Part shown: positions 61,383 to 64,000 of the stretch, piece by piece
Position numbering within the stretch: the stretch's first letter is position 1
How the letters are laid out: every line of letters begins with the position of its first letter
Source of the DNA: Thermodesulfovibrio aggregans
Lineage (GTDB): Bacteria > Nitrospirota > Thermodesulfovibrionia > Thermodesulfovibrionales > Thermodesulfovibrionaceae
Length of the DNA: 64,000 nt
Assembly: GCF_001514535.1 (NCBI RefSeq)
Contig: NZ_BCNO01000001.1
Span: 62,001-126,000 of the forward strand
Reading direction: 5' to 3'
Program-made: the position numbers and the translations under genes
The notes under the pieces: model-generated
Told to the model about the DNA's origin: nothing
The model's database searches: none
The model's input: the letters and a program-made list of their open reading frames with translations, nothing else

Positions 61383-61746
61383 TTTGCTCCTGAGAAGAAA
61401 CTTCCGAAGGTTCAATAGGTATACCTTTTATCTCAGGTGGAAGATTAGCAATCTGCTGTTTTGTAAGTTTGAGTATCATAAATTTGAATACTGGATCATA
61501 AACTCTGTAAAAATCTTCCATTTTTTTTATTGCTGAAGAAGGAGCTCTGAAGAGAAATAATACGTAGTAACCCATATTTTGTTTGTTAAGTTTATAGGCA
61601 AGTTTTCTTTTGCCCCAGTTGTCTACTTTTAAAACTTCTCCACCATTATCAGTAATGAGAGATGAGATTTTGTTGATTGACTCTTTCACTTCCTCTTCAG
61701 AAAGTGTTGGTAAAAGAAGTACTACTTTTTCATAGAAATTGTTCAT
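61375..61746 (-). CDS. rpsF: 30S ribosomal protein S6
   Basis: S6 pairs with S18 on the 30S platform. The 123-residue protein has the family motifs YEKVVLLLPTLSEEEV, DNWGKRKLAYKLNKQNMGYY and a C-terminal ILKLTKQQ segment. It opens the operon rpsF-ssb-rpsR-DUF507-DUF507-HNH. The leader contains a stem that can pair with the ribosome site, consistent with known S6:S18 feedback. Confidence 0.96.
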   Translation of the reverse strand: MNNFYEKVVLLLPTLSEEEVKESINKISSLITDNGGEVLKVDNWGKRKLAYKLNKQNMGYYVLFLFRAPSSAIKKMEDFYRVYDPVFKFMILKLTKQQIANLPPEIKGIPIEPSEVSSQEQNV

Positions 61747-61753
61747 ACAATAC

Positions 61754-61800
61754 CTCCATCTGGATTTTAAGCCCTTGTCTTATTAGACAAGAGCATGGAG
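61754..61800 (-). promoter_or_regulatory. rpsF leader structure hiding the ribosome site (candidate S6:S18 autoregulation element)
   Basis: On the - strand an inner hairpin CTTGTCT-AATA-AGACAAG (61774-61791) is enclosed by an outer stem, CTCCAT (61795-61800) pairing with ATGGAG (61754-61759). The latter includes the rpsF ribosome site GGAGG, so the structure would block translation. S6:S18 complexes are known to bind rpsF leaders in many bacteria. I do not see the CCG bulge described for the classical motif, so this may be a variant. Confidence 0.55.
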
Positions 61801-61841
61801 TAATTAAAATTACAACTTATTTTATAACATATTTCTGATTT

Positions 61842-62708
61842 TTAAATCAAATTATAATGTTTTAATTTTTTATTCAAGGTATTTCTGTTTATTCCAAGGA
61901 TTCTCGCAGCCTTTAGCTGATTCCCTCCTGTTTCATTAATTGCAAGAAAAAATAGTGCTTTTTCAACTTCCTGTATGACAGTCTCATAGAGATTTGAGTT
62001 TTCAATATTTGCAAACTCTTTTAAGAGATTGCCAATTTTTAATTCAAGAAAATTTTTAATTGAAAGTTGATCATTGTATTCACCAAATAAATCCTTTGAT
62101 GTGAGTCTTTGATGTTTTGCCATAATACAGGCTTTAGCTAAATATTGCTTGAGCTGATAGGCATTTTCAATCCATGGATACTCTAATATTGCCTCTTGAG
62201 CTTCCTTTGATAATTCCTTTTTATGAATATTCAAACACTCTGAAATCTCCTGTAGAAAAAAATTCGCAAGAGGAATAATATCTTGTTTTCTCTCTCTTAA
62301 AGGTGGTATATAAATTTTTCTTGAACTTAATAAATTTTCATATAATTCAAATGGTATTGCTCCATTTTTATAGAGTTCAACATAATCATAGTCAGAGATA
62401 AAAATGGCACATTTAAAATTTTTTTCAGGATTAAAAACAAAAGAAAAATCAATGTTTTCAAAATTTTTAATGACATAAACTATACTTTCTTGCCTGAAGG
62501 AAGTTTTTTTGTGTATCTCCTCAGGAACCTTTATAATCTCAGGATGATTTATTTGTGCAAGAATAAATTTTACGATGTAGTCTTTTTCAGTTCCCTTTTC
62601 TCCATAGATGAAGATTATGGTTTTTTCAAAGGTAAGCTTTCTTAGCTCTTCTAAAATCTCTCTCATCATTTGGCTTTTGTATACTCTAATTAATTGCATT
62701 GGTTCCAT
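61842..62708 (-). CDS. Degenerate NtrC-like AAA+ regulator with Fis-type DNA-binding domain
   Basis: The 288-residue protein resembles the AAA+ and C-terminal parts of sigma-54 activators. The Walker A position reads GEKGTEKDY instead of GExGTGKE, the GAFTGA loop that contacts sigma-54 is absent, and the middle of the AAA+ domain is shortened. PPLRERKQDIIPLANFFL near residue 155 and the Fis helix-turn-helix NQLKAARILGINRNTLNKKL at the C-terminus are intact. It probably binds DNA without activating sigma-54 polymerase. ATG 62708 has GGGAG upstream; an ATG at 62741 lies inside nadD. Confidence 0.8.
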   Translation of the reverse strand: MEPMQLIRVYKSQMMREILEELRKLTFEKTIIFIYGEKGTEKDYIVKFILAQINHPEIIKVPEEIHKKTSFRQESIVYVIKNFENIDFSFVFNPEKNFKCAIFISDYDYVELYKNGAIPFELYENLLSSRKIYIPPLRERKQDIIPLANFFLQEISECLNIHKKELSKEAQEAILEYPWIENAYQLKQYLAKACIMAKHQRLTSKDLFGEYNDQLSIKNFLELKIGNLLKEFANIENSNLYETVIQEVEKALFFLAINETGGNQLKAARILGINRNTLNKKLKHYNLI

Positions 62709-62712
62709 AAAT

Positions 62713-63333
62713 CTACTCCCTGTAGAGTTTGTTTTCTTCAATGTATTTTCGAACTTCTTCCGGTACTAAGTAACGAATACTTTTTCCATTCTGAATCATC
62801 TGTCTTATTTGTGTTGATGATGTCCAGAATGGTGAAACTGAAATAAAAAGAGCTTTTTTATCTGAATTTTTTATTCTAAAACAGTTATCTGACTCCTTAG
62901 TTTCAATAAACTCAGAAACTTGTAAACTCTCAAAACCAGGTCTTGACATTACTATAAAATCAATCATCTTTAATAGTTCTTCATATTTATACCAGAATTT
63001 TAACTCAAGAAAAGCATCAATTCCCATTATAAAAAAAAGAGCATCCTTTTGGTAAAGTTTTTTTAAATATTTAAGAGTATTGAAAGTATAGGAAGGTTTT
63101 TTACTTCTCACTTCGATATCAGAGACTTCAAAAAATGGGTTGCCCCTGATTGCCAGTTCTGTCATTTTCAATCTGTGCATTCCTGACAAAATATTATGTC
63201 TTTTTAATGGCGGAATCCCTGCAGGAATAAATATAATTTTATCCATTGAAAAACTCTCTCTTACCTCTTCTGCAACTCTCAAATGACCATAATGGATTGG
63301 ATTAAAGGTTCCTCCAAAAATTCCTATTTTCAT
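62713..63333 (-). CDS. nadD: Nicotinate-nucleotide adenylyltransferase NadD
   Basis: NadD makes deamido-NAD from nicotinate mononucleotide and ATP. The nucleotidyltransferase motif [16 protein letters not shown] is at the N-terminus, [13 protein letters not shown] near residue 108, and SSTQIRQMI near 172 matches ISSTxIR. Length 206 is typical. It overlaps proA by four bases and is followed by the degenerate NtrC-like gene. Confidence 0.95.
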   Translation of the reverse strand: MKIGIFGGTFNPIHYGHLRVAEEVRESFSMDKIIFIPAGIPPLKRHNILSGMHRLKMTELAIRGNPFFEVSDIEVRSKKPSYTFNTLKYLKKLYQKDALFFIMGIDAFLELKFWYKYEELLKMIDFIVMSRPGFESLQVSEFIETKESDNCFRIKNSDKKALFISVSPFWTSSTQIRQMIQNGKSIRYLVPEEVRKYIEENKLYRE

Positions 63334-64000
63334 TGTCTTAACTGTCCAGAACCAAAAACTATGAACTTAGTGCATGTGAGCTCTTCAAGACCCATCGGAC
63401 CACGAGCATGAATTTTGTCTGTGGAAATTCCTATTTCAGCACCAAGACCAAATTGATATCCATCGTTAAGTCTTGTTGAAGCATTAACAAAAACAGCTGA
63501 AGAGTCAACTTCTCTTAAAAATCTCATTGCTTTATTGTAATCCCTTGTAACTATTGCATCAGAATGGGCTGACCCGTATTTTGTTATGTGATCAATAGCT
63601 TCATCAATATCTTTTACAACCTTAACATTGAGGATTAAATCAAGATACTCTTTATAAAAGTCTTCTTCTGCCACATCCATCGCATTTGGATATATTTTCT
63701 TTGTTTTTGGGCATCCTTTAAGCTGAACTCCTGCTTTTTCAAATCTCTTTAACATTTTAGGTAAAAATATTTCAGCTACAGCTTCATCGACAAGCATCGT
63801 TTCCATGGCATTACAAGTACCTGGTCTTTGAACCTTCGCATTAAAACAAATCTCTTCTGCCATCTCTAAATCAGCGTCTCTGTCAACAAAAACATGACAA
63901 ACACCTTTGTAGTGTTTAAGTACTGGAATTCGTGAGTTTTCAGTAACAGTTCTTATAAGTGATTCTCCTCCACGAGGAATTACTAAATCTATCAGGCCTT
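63330..64000 (-). CDS. proA: Gamma-glutamyl phosphate reductase ProA (C-terminal part, truncated by window end)
   Basis: ProA reduces gamma-glutamyl phosphate in proline synthesis. About 222 C-terminal residues are visible. The frame continues to the window end, with PRGGESLIR, then [11 protein letters not shown] before the catalytic-cysteine block [11 protein letters not shown], and [17 protein letters not shown] followed by [11 protein letters not shown] at the end. The proA-nadD order with four-base overlap is seen in other bacteria. The N-terminal NADPH-binding part lies beyond the window. Confidence 0.95.
   Translation of the reverse strand, partial: GLIDLVIPRGGESLIRTVTENSRIPVLKHYKGVCHVFVDRDADLEMAEEICFNAKVQRPGTCNAMETMLVDEAVAEIFLPKMLKRFEKAGVQLKGCPKTKKIYPNAMDVAEEDFYKEYLDLILNVKVVKDIDEAIDHITKYGSAHSDAIVTRDYNKAMRFLREVDSSAVFVNASTRLNDGYQFGLGAEIGISTDKIHARGPMGLEELTCTKFIVFGSGQLRQ

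Noticed and set aside
1-64000. CRISPR array, toxin-antitoxin or phage genes
   Set aside because: No regularly spaced direct repeats, cas genes, integrases or phage structural genes were found; the HNH gene is embedded in a ribosomal operon.

Overview
This is an A+T-rich bacterial chromosome window (roughly one third G+C by eye) with very dense coding. It carries a division and cell-wall cluster, lipopolysaccharide heptose genes, cytochrome bd oxidase, a ferredoxin-dependent 2-oxoacid oxidoreductase and a DsrC/TusE-like protein. Heptosyltransferases and GmhB indicate a Gram-negative, LPS-bearing cell. The ferredoxin-linked oxidoreductase, DsrC-like protein, molybdopterin oxidoreductase, ThyX and oxygen-defence genes fit an anaerobic, possibly sulfur-metabolising and thermophilic lineage. 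A Thermodesulfovibrio-like member of the Nitrospirota is my best guess. That assignment is inference; no rRNA is present to confirm it.

Layout. 1-8.8 kb: murG(partial)-murC-murB-ddl-ftsQ-ftsA-ftsZ plus a radical SAM gene, all on the + strand. 8.8-11.3 kb: a second radical SAM enzyme and a beta-CASP RNase on the - strand, divergent from a cysteine desulfurase, an MFS exporter and an HD protein. 14.3-17.0 kb: cydA-cydB-rrf2. 17.2 kb: tRNA-Arg(CCU) and a DUF169 gene. 18.3-22.5 kb: sbcD-sbcC. 22.5-23.2 kb: the only long gene-poor stretch. 23.2-27.4 kb: Ca2+-type P-ATPase, htpX, purE. 27.4-30.7 kb: hisC-hisB-thyX-cysK on the - strand. 30.8-35.5 kb: aminotransferase-serA-purA-comF. 35.5-42.0 kb: heptosyltransferase genes followed by PPC-domain, trpF, DUF255, thioredoxin-like and TauE genes. 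42.1-45.9 kb: small DUF3553-like gene, ABC ATPase, DUF523/DUF1722, ZIP transporter, beta-hydroxyacid dehydrogenase. 45.9-49.9 kb: sod, DsrC-like and korAB. 50.0-55.5 kb: methyltransferase, molybdopterin oxidoreductase, MsrBA fusion, exported protein, uvsE. 55.5-59.9 kb: ABC-2 exporter, DksA-like, NagA-like, DUF1460, CDF transporter. 59.9-64.0 kb: rpsF-ssb-rpsR-DUF507-DUF507-HNH, a degenerate NtrC-like regulator, nadD, proA (partial).

The most notable signal is in how genes start. Genes inside operons carry strong AGGAGG-type ribosome sites. About a dozen genes that open a transcription unit have none: a -10 box (often TGATATAAT) sits 5-8 bases before the start codon, as expected for leaderless mRNAs. 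In two places divergent gene pairs share one symmetric -10 element. Other points of interest are a drifting 7-base repeat that has entered the coding ends of murB, ftsZ and purE; a cysteine-less DsrC-like protein in an operon with superoxide dismutase and KorAB; an Rrf2 regulator apparently starting at AUU; and an rpsF leader that can hide its own ribosome site. I found no CRISPR array, prophage, intact insertion sequence or defence island.
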